DNA of 64,000 nucleotides, taken from Plicaturopsis crispa FD-325 SS-3 (Eukaryota > Basidiomycota > Agaricomycetes > Amylocorticiales > Amylocorticiaceae). Both the position numbers and the translations under genes were made by a program. Below are positions 1 through 11,263 of the stretch, one piece after another (positions within the stretch are counted from its first letter, which is position 1; each line of letters begins with the position of its first letter). The notes under the pieces are model-generated. The model had not been told where the DNA came from, ran no database searches, and saw only the letters and a program-made list of their open reading frames with translations. The stretch spans positions 446,845-510,844 of the forward strand of contig KN832555.1 of assembly GCA_000827205.1 (NCBI GenBank). Reading direction: 5' to 3'.

Positions 1-394
<394 letters not shown>

Positions 395-666
395 TTTGGG
401 GGATATAGATAGGTCTGTAGCGGGAGTACAGCGAGAAACAGAGAAAGAAATACAGAAACGAAAGACCGCACTGAAGCCGCAGGTGTTTTGGCAGGAGGAA
501 ACCGGGGCGAGCAAGACGGAGTCATTCGGGCCAGGCCATCAGCCACTTGATTCTCGACGACGAGGCTCGACCGCAAACGCTCCTTGCTCTCGACAACAAC
601 GCGCTCGTCGGTCGACTTTTCACGTACCGGGCCATTGCTAGGCGAAACTCGCGAGAGCAGTCTGGA

Positions 667-674
667 CGCACTTA
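667..674. repeat. target-site duplication, left copy (8 bp) of the KDZ element
   Basis: CGCACTTA directly precedes the first base of the left terminal inverted repeat and is repeated exactly at 11256..11263, just outside the right repeat. An 8-bp duplication fits what is known for Zisupton-type elements. Confidence 0.92.
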
Positions 675-1001
675 CACCTGTGACTCCCATATGATGGGTG
701 TTGTTAGACCTGTTATCGTGGGGGTCTCGCACGGCTAAGTCGGCTCAAATTTGCTGATCTACCGCCTCCTTCAATAAATGCTCGTTATCGATCACCTGGC
801 ACTTGTTAGATTCCCATGAAGTACCACTGTTAGATAGTCTTAGAGCACGTAGCATTCACGCGCCGATCGACAAGGCGCCTAGAGTGTGCGCCGTGGCGTC
901 GCCGTCGCCAAACACGCGAGCTCGCTGTTCCCCACGACGAGCACGCGTTTTTGCTCAGTTTTTCGATTCCCGCCGCCGTACTTATGTGGTTGGAGCTCAA
1001 T
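675..1001 (+). repeat. left terminal inverted repeat of the KDZ element
   Basis: About 325 bp match the reverse complement of about 10936..11255. Over the outermost ~104 bases only three mismatches are seen. Divergence rises further in, with conserved islands such as GAGCTCGCTGTT and CACGACGAGCACGCG near the inner end. The outer block is probably the transposase recognition region. The inner boundary is approximate. Confidence 0.9.
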
Positions 1002-1064
1002 TACTCCGGGGGCTGTTCTTAGAGATAATATACTTTGTTATTAAGTAGAACAATACACAGTGTG

Positions 1065-3048
1065 CTAATGAGGTCCCGACGATTCGTCGCTAGACGAGTC
1101 TGAGTCCACGATAGCTGCGCTTTTGGGAGCCTTCTGCACCCTTCCCTTGCCCTTAGACGCCCTCGCCGTGCCTCCATTGGTCTTTCTCGCCCTCTTCGCC
1201 GATCCCTGAGGCTCAGCTTCAGTGTCTTCAGGACCGAGCGCTGACGCCGACGTGCTCTTCCTCTTGGTACCCTTGTCCGATCGTTGCTTCCGTGGCGGCT
1301 TCTCGATGGTCTCGCCCCGGTCACGGCGTTCCTCCAGGTCGGCGAGATGCGAGGCAAGCTGACCCTTCGTCATCTTCTCCCAACGGCAGGCGCCAGATTT
1401 CCAGGCATCTCGTAGTTTCCGGATGTCACCAACGGCGCCGATGGTAGAAGGGCTGGCGAATTTGACGTCCTTTGGCCATCCTATGATCCGAACGCTGAAT
1501 TTTTCGACGATGTCCTTTTCGTAGTTGCGGTAGCACATAAGTATAGTTCGGATGTGCGTAGTAGACTCTGCACACGACTAGGATTAAGTAATGCATGTCC
1601 GTAGAAAACATAAGGAATAACTCACTGAGTGCTGTCAGGATCATGCGCGTACATTGCCTGCGCACGTTTGCTAGGTTGTCGCGCTCGACAATATCTATTG
1701 CACCGTTACCGCGATTAGAGACAGGGCAGTGAACGAGGCTTGACGGACTCACTCTGGTTAAGGGCACATGCCCACTGCTCGTACTGCCGAACGATCGTGT
1801 CGGGGTCCATCTTCAAAACATCCTCCCAGAAATCCATTGAGTTGTGCGTGCCATAGTACGTTGCCTGGGCAGTGTCGTTGACGTGGCCTCTGGTCAAGAA
1901 GAAGCAAGCATATGCCCCTGTACGACTTGCCAGATTGTCGAGCTACATTGTGTCGAATGCGTACACATCAGCATTTGTATAAGTGATATACCTATGCCAA
2001 AGGATGCTCACCAGCTTGATTATCGCTTCGACGGTGGCCAGTACATCGCGAGCTGCAGCGGCGTTGTTAGCGCGTAATCCGGTGAACTTCGTCTCGCGAT
2101 GCTCTTGAAGCTTCTCAAGATAATGCTGTTTCTCCGCCTTAGTCAGGTTTTTCATGTCGGGATCGTTGGCGACAAGGTCTGTTAGCTCGGCGAGGCTACG
2201 GCGACTGCCCATGGGTAGATCTAATGATAGTCAATGGCCTGTGATAGAAGATAGAATGACCTCGTACCCGCATTCACTTCTTCGGCCTTGGCGTGGATGA
2301 GCGCGTTTTTCAATGTCACTTTGCGAGTGCTCTTCGTGCGCGTATGAATCCCGATGAGTTCCTCCACCTCCTTGGGACGCATGTCAAACCTCGTCGCAAT
2401 CTCCTCGACCCTGGCCTCCATATCCTTGACAACTTCGCGGACCGCATCGTTCAGTCCTTGCGTCCTCGCCGCACGTTGCTCGCGCGCGATGTCCTGCGAG
2501 GCTTTCTGTGCGTCTGTAGGACGTCCGCGTCCAGGCCGAATAGCGAGGATAGGTCGGCCGGGGTTGCGATCCTTCCAAGATGATTCATTGGCCATGTCGT
2601 CAGCTGGAGCCTTGCGCGATGAGCCCACGACTTGCGATTGCACATCGATTAGCTGTGAGTCTGAGATTGCTGATGGTACGTGGATATCGGGGGTGTGCAC
2701 CGGTGGCGATGGTTCAGAATTGTAATGCAGGTTTACATCGCCAACTGAAGCAGTCGGAATGGATGTGAGACCGTCAAAGAGGACAGGGTTGGTGTGGGTA
2801 GACTGCGCTCTGGGGTCCGTCTGGTCATCGTATAGATTATCGAGGTCTAGTGGATCAGCAGGATGGAGAAGCTGGTATAGCGGATCTGGGTGGTAGAGCG
2901 GAGCATTGAGATCAACTGCGCTGGGTATGTTGAATGAAAAACTGTCATATTCCAGTCCGCCGTGAGGATCACTAGAGCCTGGTGGGAGGGGTGGTAAAAA
3001 GTTGAGGCTGTCCAGGAAGCTCCCCGTAAAATTTGGTTGATCGTCCAT
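1065..3048 (-). CDS. KDZ-element passenger protein of unknown function (583 aa)
   Basis: Model: complement of join(1065..1567, 1626..1694, 1753..1942, 2012..2220, 2268..3048), with four introns of 47-69 nt and all phases consistent. A longer in-frame ORF begins upstream at 3117. Three parts can be seen. Residues 1-150 are acidic and Pro/Asp-rich (begins MDDQPNFTGSFLDSLNFLPP), possibly an activation or interaction region. The middle is charged and helical (DMEARVEEIATRFDMRPKEV and following). The C-terminal part contains IIGWPKDVKFASPSTIGAV and ends in a Lys/Ser-rich tail that looks nuclear (KGTKRKSTS, GSAKRARK). The GWP...PSTIG module resembles hypothetical proteins common in mushroom genomes; no function is known to me. 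It is transcribed divergently from the TET/JBP gene with about 0.9 kb between. A DNA- or chromatin-binding role is only an inference. Confidence 0.8.
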
Positions 3049-3958
3049 GCGCGAAGAGTGGGGGTGGAAGGGTGGTGTGCTTTGCGGGCAGGAAAAAGCT
3101 GCAGTGGTGCGCCACATTGACCGTCGACATCACGTGCGATTTGTCGCGTTGAACTTGGGCGGTAACTTTCAGTAAATTGACGCTGGCATATGCACCGTAT
3201 CAGACTCACCTCACACATAGCACAGGTAGATGGGTGGTGCGTAACAGTGCCACGTACTTGCAGATAAATCGCCAAGCGTCAAACCTGCAATAATGAGTTT
3301 ATATTGTCAGTGTGGTGTTGCAGAGCTAGATAGCCGGCGACGCACCTTCATATCTCGAATTATAATAGTCGTTTGAGCGTATGAATGCCTGCATTCGAAG
3401 CCCTGCCATGAGTACGGTCAAAGAGCGCTGTGCTCTGCAAGGCAACGTTGCGAGACCTACCGAGCCAGGCTGTCACTGCTGCAGATGGCGGGTGACTCGG
3501 ACATAGATTCTGTACAGATGATGAGTATTTGAATTGCGCCTACCACGGCTGAGATATGCTAGTAGTTACCCACAAAATTTGCAGCGACTCGCCGTGAGCC
3601 TGAGATTCCGTGTGGGCATGTTTTGTTGTGGAGAAATACCTGCCACTGTCCAGTGGCGCAACTTGTCGTCTGTCGCGGGTGGTAGAGAATCTCGGGTAGA
3701 GTACTGCAAGGGTTTAGAATCACACAGCTGAGAATTCGAGAGCCTCGAGGCATCAGCATGGGCGATCCCTCGCAAGCATTTGTGGATCCTAATCATAACA
3801 CTTTCCTAGTTTGGACGTTGATTTGTTTCCGCGTCGGAGTTGGAAAGTTCAGCTCAGCAGACGGAACCTTCTCCTCAGTGAACACTCGAAGTCATCTCCT
3901 CCCTCTCTTTTCCTTCTCCACATACTACCCCACGCTGGTTCGCACCGTGCTGCTCAAC
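3049..3958. promoter_or_regulatory. divergent intergenic region inside the KDZ element
   Basis: About 0.9 kb separates the start of the minus-strand unknown gene from the inferred first exon of the TET/JBP gene. No convincing ORF is seen here. By position it must hold the promoters of both divergent genes. I could not identify a confident TATA box. Confidence 0.45.
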
Positions 3959-5968
3959 ATGCGCATTGTCCCGAAAGTAGTGAAAGGTCAGCAATATTTT
4001 TTATTGAACTCTCGAGAGAAGCTGTAGGCTGCCTGGACAATATTTCGCTGCTTCATTCCTGGACCTGCGGGTGGACTCCAGCGCTGACTCCAGCTTCTCT
4101 CTCTCTCCGTTCTTGTCCACGGAATTGCTGCTGACCGAATCTCTGTATTTTTGGGTTTTAGAAGTTGTATGCGACGTTCTCGGTAAGCTTCAACATCTGT
4201 ACGCAGGATGCAGGCGCTGACGCGTTTTTCCTCACAGTGTACGCGACAGAACCGTCGTTCAGGCGTGTAAGTTACTCTCCATGTTTGGGAAACACATATA
4301 CTGACGATTTCTTCACGTAGACGCGCACGGGAAAGAAGTTCTCGCCGTGGGCCACGCCGGTCACTGCAGCCAGCGGCGCGAACTTTGACTTCGACCGCCT
4401 ACTTTACGACGCCGTCCAAGCAGAGCGCAGTCTCAAGGATGACGAATGCGAGGGCCAAGAACTTGACTATGCAATTGATTGCAACTCGCCCGCGCCCGCG
4501 CTGCCTGTCAAGTACTTGCACACCCACACGCCGTCCCCATCATCACTGGACCTAGATACACCGGCTCCATGCCAGCAAGCATCAACCAGCAAAGATGCAC
4601 CACAAAATTCGCTCCAATTTGCCACGCAAGTCTTCCATCCACGAAACCGAGAATACCCCGATGGCGAGTTCGAAAAGGCCCATCGCAAGGATGCGCACAA
4701 CAGGCGTCGCGCTGAACGACGTCAACGCCAGCGCGAGAGCGCGCCATACGGCGAGTACAATTTGCGCCCGTCAGTCATCAACAAATATGTCCGGCCGGCT
4801 GTCGCGCTCAAAACTACACTCGACACCCCGAATCTTCCCCATACGATCAACGCGTACACCGGTGGCAGGGACACGGGCGCTCCGCGTAAGGTTTACACCC
4901 TTGAGGAGCTTTTGAAGCTGGGGTTCAAGTACGAGTCTTGGAGTGGCAAGTAGGTCTACAGTTATGTGTACTTCGCGATTCTAACTGACATCCTTCTAGC
5001 GACTCTAGGCCAATTACTGATGATCGTGGTAAGGTCATCGGTGCTCTTTGCTGCCAACCAGAGGATGCGGACTGGCACGAAGGCGCCGCTGATGCAATTG
5101 ACAACGCGCGCTCAAGGATGCGATTCCCGAAAAAGGATTCGAATCACCGTCGCGGGGCCTTCTGCGCACAGGCGGTGGGATCGTCTTTTGGCGGTGGACA
5201 GAAGGTTTGTTTATGCCGTACCGTGTCTTCAGTCAACGCCTCACTCCCTCCTCAGATGCCTGGGAATCTTGTCAACACCGCCGTCAATGCTGCCGTCCTT
5301 GCCAGTCTACTAAGCAATGTTTATATCATCCGCATAGCCGGCTTTGCATCTGGTAGGTCTTCGACATGTTACGCTTTGTTACCGTGGCCCCTGACACCTC
5401 AGTTCTAGCTGCGTTCGCAACCTGGGCCCCGAACCTATATGCCTACTACGTTGATCACCTCAGGCCCCTCCACACTACGTATCCGCGCCTTAAGCGCAAC
5501 TTCGCCAACAGTGTCTTCGCTGCAGCCACCTTCAACTTTGGTCCAGTCACCTGCACCTACCCGCACCGCGACCCAGGAAACCTTCCGTTCGGGTGGTGCG
5601 CAATTACAGCCTTAGGCAAGTTTGATCCGACGCGCGGGGGCCATCTTGTACTCTGGGACATGCGCCTTATCATCGAGTTCCCGCCCGGTGCTACCATCCT
5701 GATCCCTTCCGCAACCATACGACACTCCAATGTGGCAATACAGAAGGGCGAGACTCGCTTCTCGTTTACGCAGTATACAGCTGGCGGCCTCTTTCGCTGG
5801 GTGGATCAGGGATTTCAACCGAGCTCCTCATTTATGGCAGGGCTTTCGAGTCATGAGGTCAAGGAGGAGAAGGATCGCGCAAAGATCCAGGAGCGGTGGC
5901 ACATGGGAGTAAACCTTTTTTCTAACCTCGCCTCTCTGCAGCAGCCTCCTAACTTTGACGCAGTTTAG
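3959..5968 (+). CDS. TET/JBP-family 2-oxoglutarate/Fe(II) dioxygenase (putative 5-methylcytosine oxidase), 522 aa
   Basis: Model: join(3959..3986, 4162..4182, 4238..4266, 4321..4949, 5000..5204, 5256..5352, 5409..5968). The small first three exons are the least certain. TET/JBP enzymes oxidise the methyl group of 5-methylpyrimidines in DNA using Fe(II), O2 and 2-oxoglutarate. The catalytic domain occupies about residues 270-490. It has the glycine-rich AVGSSFGGGQ stretch, the iron ligands H389 and D391 in TYPHRDPGN, GWCAITALGKFDPTRGGHL, the distal ligand H442 in TIRHSN, and R453 in GETRFSFTQY for 2-oxoglutarate. All expected ligands are present, so activity is plausible. The N-terminal 270 residues are charged, with an Arg-rich segment (AHNRRRAERRQRQRE). 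It lies in the same orientation as the KDZ transposase. The TET/JBP-KDZ linkage is established in basidiomycetes; the substrate here is inferred. Confidence 0.9.
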
Positions 5969-6052
5969 CTATCTTGCCTATGTTATACACTTACAGAGTC
6001 AATGACCGTTAGTTTCTTGGCACTCTCAGTCTATTTTCTATGCTCACCGTGT

Positions 6053-6184
6053 GTTCACCATACGTTCGCCAAATGTTCACTATGAATTCGCCATACGTTC
6101 GCTATGCGTTCGCCATATGTTCGCTATGAGTTCGCTATGTGTTCACCATGAGTTCGCCATACGTTCGCTATGTGTTCACTAGGT
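6053..6184. repeat. 11-bp tandem repeat (about 12 copies)
   Basis: Twelve head-to-tail units of consensus GTTCGCYATRN, with variants such as GTTCACCATAC, GTTCGCTATGC and GTTCGCCATAT. The array sits just downstream of the TET/JBP stop codon and upstream of the next gene, inside the KDZ element. It could act in 3'-end formation or protein binding, but only the repetition itself is seen. Confidence 0.9.
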
Positions 6185-6264
6185 TTTTTGACGGTGCACT
6201 GAACTCATTTCTGCCTTGCGCTGTCTAGTATCATTGCGACCACTGGCAGCACCACAAAACTTAG

Positions 6265-7166
6265 ATGGGGAAAGGACAAGGGCACAAACGGACGTCCGAA
6301 AGTGCGAGATTGGCAACCAACCGCTGGATGAATAAAGCTGGGTAATATGTCGATTCCATTCACTGTTCTGTAGCATCTTTACTCATCCAGTTCTGTAACT
6401 TCTAGGGTCCGCGAAAAGCAAAATGAGAAAGCCCGTTTACGCGTAGCGAAAAATCGTGCACGGTAAGTCCTGAATCACATATAGAATACACAATGTGCTG
6501 ATAGATAACATGTATAATAGGAACAAAGCTGCGGCGTCAGTGGGCATGTCTGACCTGCAGTCCGCCGGTACTTCAAAAAGCACCAGTGGACGGGTTGCAT
6601 CGTCATCTGCCATTATCCCACCCGTTTCTCTACGCCAGTACCGACGTTCCGCCAGTCTTGATGATATCAATGGCAGTCAATCCTCGGACGGTCAGTCGGA
6701 CGAAGGCCGCAACCCTTTCGACGAGGGCTCGGACGGTCTTGTTACACTCGAAGAGCCGGATGATATCGCGCACAACCTACGACGCTGCCGCCTTGAGATG
6801 ATGAATTGGCAGTGTAATTGGGGGAGTGATGTCACCTACTGGGAGAAGCATTTCTCGGAGCTACTTGAGGAGGCACGCCAGCTCGGGGACTCGGAGATCA
6901 GTGATGGTGTGGTCAATTTCTTCCAGGAGTTCGAAGCTCACGTTCAGGAGGGAAAGGACATTCTGGAGGACTTGAAGCATGTCGCTGTGTGTACGTGCGA
7001 TTCCACGCCTGATGAGATCCGTGACCTTTTTTTCCAAGGCTTCGAGATGGTCATGGCGGTGTGCTCAGAAGTGAAGTTTTTCGAGACGAAGCTTTCTCAA
7101 TACGCGCCCGCTATACCGTTGTCAAAGGTCACTGATTATAGATCGTACGGGAACTCTAGCACGTAG
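6265..7166 (+). CDS. KDZ-element small protein with basic N-terminal region (259 aa), function unknown
   Basis: Model: join(6265..6341, 6406..6462, 6521..7166), with introns of 64 and 58 nt and consistent phases. Residues 1-55 are strongly basic (MGKGQGHKRTSESARLATNR, then REKQNEKARLRVAKNRARNK) and look like a DNA-binding basic region, although no leucine zipper follows. A Ser-rich linker (residues 60-110) leads to an acidic helical C-terminus with EEPDDIAHNLRRCRLEMMNW and TYWEKHFSELLEEARQLGD. I do not recognise a named family. It lies between the TET/JBP and transposase genes on the same strand, so it may assist transposition or bind element DNA; that is inference. Confidence 0.72.
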
Positions 7167-7315
7167 TTGTACCAAGGCTGATTACCAGTATATACAAGTA
7201 CTTAAAACAGGACAGGCCAAAATATTGACATAGCTCTGCTGAACTTGTCGCCGCCACACGATAACATCAATAACCAGTGTCCCTTGGTCGTCGTGTCTTC
7301 CTCTTGCCTTCAGCT

Positions 7316-10300
7316 ATGGCCAAGGGTCACGGTCGTGTCAGAAACCGTACCAATCTTTCAACTAGAAAGGTCCGGCATCCAGGGCCATCTCGCGATGCAT
7401 CAGGCTGTAGTATACCTCTCACGCACGAGGTCTTGGGACCCACAGCGCTTGCGAAACGGGCAAAGGACATGCACGAAAAACGGAAGATAAGATTACAGGG
7501 TGAGTATTTCAATGCTGCTTGGTACATGTAGACCATCCTTACAGTATATTCATCTGTAGAGATGACTGTCGACGAACGGCGTGCACTCGAGGCACTCCGA
7601 GAGCTTCCCATCGCAAACGACGACAATCGTGATCACACTTTCGAGGACGTCAACATCGAAGATATACTTGATGGCTCCGAACCGTTGAATATCAGCCATG
7701 CTGGCGGGGAGTTCATAGCCCTTACCGAAGAACTCAACAGTGAATTATGGAAAAAGTAAGCCCGAGCCCCAAGTCGACTTGACTGACTGTAACTAACTAT
7801 GTGAAAGTCAGTACCGTCGGATACCTAGGCAAATTGACTACCGGACGCGGCGAGATCGACAAGAGCGCCGGGATCGTGCATTCAACAGGCAGATGGATGC
7901 TCTCGTAGACGCCTATCTGGTCTGGAGCTTAGACCGAGCTGAAAATCACGACGCGGGATTTTTCACGAGGTTAGCTGATTGGACTCGTGATGCCAGTGCA
8001 GATTCAGGATGCACTGAGGTCACAGTTGTTGACATATTCAGTGCATATGTTTTTTTCCTCTATATTGAGCAGCGTACTGAATGCCAGCGTTTGTTTGTAG
8101 CTGTCAAAAAAATATCTCTCCCCATCCTCCCCACTGATCGATACGTCGCATCAGCATTCGTGAGGCAAGGTGTCATGCCTTGCTCTCCTATCGCTCCTAC
8201 TGTGGGGATCACAACAGATGCTCTCGAGCTCTATCGTGTAGCCCATCTGCGTAATCCTCACTTTTCTATCCAGGCCTTTGTGAAGACTCTCTGTGACCTC
8301 CATACCGTACGAGGATCTTCTGTTACTTGCCGAACACTGTGTCCTAATGTATTCTGCAGGTTCCATTCCGCCGACATCTATCTCGGCAGTTTTCGATCGC
8401 CTTCGACCTCTACCTTGCCATCCGAGCGGATGTTGACAAAGCCGTGCATGCCGCATTACATCGCAGTTCACCCGATTGGCGTCTAAAGCATGCCTGTCCT
8501 GCGTGCATGTACAAGCTCAAGGACGAGGACCCGCTGCTTTTCAGTATGCTATACACGCAGGACGGCAACGACTCTTTGCGGCGCGTAGTCAAACGCTCAC
8601 CATCGGACGAGGATGGAAAGCTTGGTCCATCATCCGAGCTCCCGACCGCGCGGCAAGTGAAAGGTGATCGCTATCTTTCACGCGAATACGTCAACAAGTG
8701 GGCCAATAGAGAGCTACAAAATGCTACGGCTGTGGCAGATGATTTGGACAAAGTAAGTGGCAGCTGCATCAAGTATTTACTATGCCCAGTCGCTCATTGA
8801 CTTACCATGGCAGGACCCCGACTCCGATACCCCATGCGGAGGTCGCTGGAAGAATATGAACCAGGCCATTCTCGATAGAATGTGGGGTGTTTTTGATGAA
8901 ACCGGCATATTTTTGGCGCTCTGCCGGCACGGCTTTTCCCTGCTTATTGCAGACATGGTGCGGAGCGGAGAACTGTAAGCTTTCCACACAATATCCAATG
9001 CTCGATGTTGACCAGTTTAACAAGTGCGAAATACCCTCTCGCTATCACCGAAAAACTCCTCGATGCATTCGGTGACAGGCTTGGAGGTGGCTACGACATC
9101 GGTTGCAAATTTAAGACCACGCTCAACAACAGCTCCCTTGGGGCTCGTGCCCGCTTACTTCATCACACGAGTCTGGTGGGTGCGTTCCATGGGCACGCTC
9201 ACCAGCGGTTGTGCCAGCTCTCGCACCTTGCTACATATGTCAAGGGATTGGGCCTCGAAGACCTCGAAGGATGTGAACGGGCCTTCTCCCAGTCAAATGC
9301 TCTTGCCCCCGCTATCCGATACGCCAGTGTCTTCCATCGGCAGCAGGCCATTGCAACGTATTTCGAGCACCATGACAATTTCGAAATCTACGCAAATCTC
9401 AGTGAGCGCAACCCTATAGCGTCTATCCGGCATGATATCTAACTGTATTTGTTCGTGATTACCACAGCTACGTTTCTGTTCAATAACTACAAGCAAGCTC
9501 TCGACATCCTATCTGATGGTGAAGTCGCCCTCCCCCTTGCTATGGCGAACCTGAATATAACCGACCGTCAAGTTTTCGAGCTCTGGCTAGCCGAAGAGAA
9601 AGAATATCTGGTTGGCCTGCAAAAGGAACCAGAGGAGGAGACACTACAGATGGAGTATTGGCAAAAACTTGTCAATCTGCGCGGGAGCGAGTGAGTTCGA
9701 CTTATGCTTTCCGAGTGAACTTGCCCATGGATACTCACATCTATGTCTCTGGTAGGAAGGACCTAGCAAGTGCAACGCCTGCTGTCTGGGATATAACAAC
9801 ACCCGGGACCCATGCACAGGACCACAGGGATACCACTCGTGCTACCGAGACAACACGCCGCCATGCTGTTGAAAACTACGAGAAGGACTTAAAGGCGGTG
9901 CAGGTCCTCGAACTGAGGCTCGATATCCAAGCACGCTGGATGCCAACAGATCTCGAGTGGCAGAATGCAGGCCGGCTCGTGGCGATGCGCAAATATCAGC
10001 GCGCGCTGGACACGCTCGAGGGCCTGATCGTCGCGCGGATGTTTGAGCTGACAAAAATGAACAGATCACAAACTGGTGAGTGGCGCAAGATCACGAACCA
10101 CAGACACTCACCACTCCATCCTTCTAGGCTACGCGCTGCGGAAGCACATTGGTAAGGCACTCCAAGCACGGTCCTCGGCCATCCGCACTGCACTAGAGAA
10201 GTACAATGCATCCGCCGCATCCCTCTCTCCACCTCGTCGTACGCTTGAGTGGAAGGAGGTAGTCGAGTACGCCTTCCTAGCGGACTTTGACCTCCTTCGC

Positions 10301-10903
10301 GACACTCGCCAGGACATCTCGCAACGGCCGTGGGCAACACCAGCTGGACGATTGGCCATGGACATGCACTTCAAGATGCACCGTGCCGAAGAAGAAATTC
10401 AGCGCCTTAACATCGAGATCCGCCGGGTTGCCACATACCTTCGTGACGAGACCAGTTATCTTCATGCATGCGAGGAGCAGGTGCGCCCTTCGAATGCGGC
10501 CCTCGCTTACCAGATATCCGTGCATCGTCTACAACGCGGCCGCTTCAACTCCCAGCATGTCCGACGACTCCAGGATATTGCCAAGCTACGTGGGTTCAAT
10601 GGCACCATCTCCCCTGGCCACAGCGATGCTACAGGTCTCGGCGAAAGTGCGAGCCGACCACTGTCAGTACCCACACCGATGCCCGCGTCCCCGATGACTC
10701 TTGACCCTCCGGAGGACATTGCAGGCGCCTCACGCCCTGGGAACAGTACTGGAGCTTTCACGACCGACGATGCTTCCCCAGACGAGGAGCAGTATGTAAC
10801 AGACACTCTGGAGGAATTGGAGAGGGACGAAGACGAGGATTCATCAGTCGAAGAGGTATCTCAAGCGCTGTACACCATCTTACATGTATCGGGTGACGAG
10901 TAG
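7316..10903 (+). CDS. KDZ transposase with CxC1-type cysteine module (1042 aa)
   Basis: Model of nine exons: 7316..7499, 7560..7755, 7808..8306, 8360..8752, 8814..8974, 9025..9401, 9468..9690, 9756..10075, 10128..10903. KDZ transposases cut and paste DNA through an RNase H-like fold. Recognisable blocks are GVMPCSPIAPTVGIT with RVAHLRNPHFSIQAFVKTLC, a cysteine pair in WRLKHACPACMYKL (C339, C342), YTQDGNDSLRR (D361), the CRHG block FLALCRHGFSLLIADMV, GGGYDIGCKF (D502), GAFHGHAHQRLCQL, and LEGCERAFSQSN (E562). D361, D502 and E562 are my candidates for the catalytic acids; this assignment is inference. The C-terminus (residues 600-1042) is coiled-coil-like, then Ser/Asp/Glu-rich. Introns ending in AAG precede 7808 and 9025. 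The reading frame is intact throughout, so the element may be autonomous. Confidence 0.93.
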
Positions 10904-10935
10904 CTGTATGCACGCTACTAGTATAGCATTAGCTT

Positions 10936-11255
10936 CAAAATCGAACTCAACAATGTAAATACGGCGGTGTTAATCGCAAAACTGAGCAAAAACGCGTGCT
11001 CGTCGTGGCAAACAGCGAGCTCGCATGTTTGGCAACGGCGACGGCATGCGCCACGTGGATTTTGCAGCGCTTACACGTCATGCACTCTAAAGCTATCTAA
11101 CAGTGCGATTTCACGGAAAATTCACGAGTGCCAGGCCAGCGATAATGGGCATTTAATGAAGGAGGCGGTAGATCAGCAAATCTGAGCCGACTTAGCCGTG
11201 CGAGACCCACACGATAACAGGTCTAACAACACCCATCATATGGGAGTCACAGGTG
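10936..11255 (-). repeat. right terminal inverted repeat of the KDZ element
   Basis: Reverse complement of the left repeat at 675..1001. It ends ...GGGAGTCACAGGTG at 11255 and starts about 30 bp after the transposase stop codon. The outer ~104 bases match the left end except at three positions. Confidence 0.9.
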
Positions 11256-11263
11256 CGCACTTA
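11256..11263. repeat. target-site duplication, right copy (8 bp) of the KDZ element
   Basis: CGCACTTA, identical to 667..674, immediately outside the right terminal repeat. Confidence 0.92.

Larger units (their letters stand above)
675..11255. mobile_element. complete KDZ (Kyakuja-Dileera-Zisupton) DNA transposon carrying a TET/JBP dioxygenase gene
   Basis: The element is 10,581 bp. It begins CACCTGTGACTCCC at 675 and ends with the reverse complement at 11255. It is flanked by the exact 8-bp duplication CGCACTTA and has long imperfect terminal inverted repeats. Inside are four spliced genes without stops or frameshifts: an unknown protein on the minus strand (1065..3048), a TET/JBP oxygenase (3959..5968), a basic-region protein (6265..7166) and the KDZ transposase (7316..10903). 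Association of TET/JBP genes with KDZ transposons is established for mushroom-forming fungi. The full-length boundaries and intact genes seen here suggest a young, possibly autonomous copy. The insertion lies between the aspartate aminotransferase gene and a GPI-protein gene. Confidence 0.93.
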
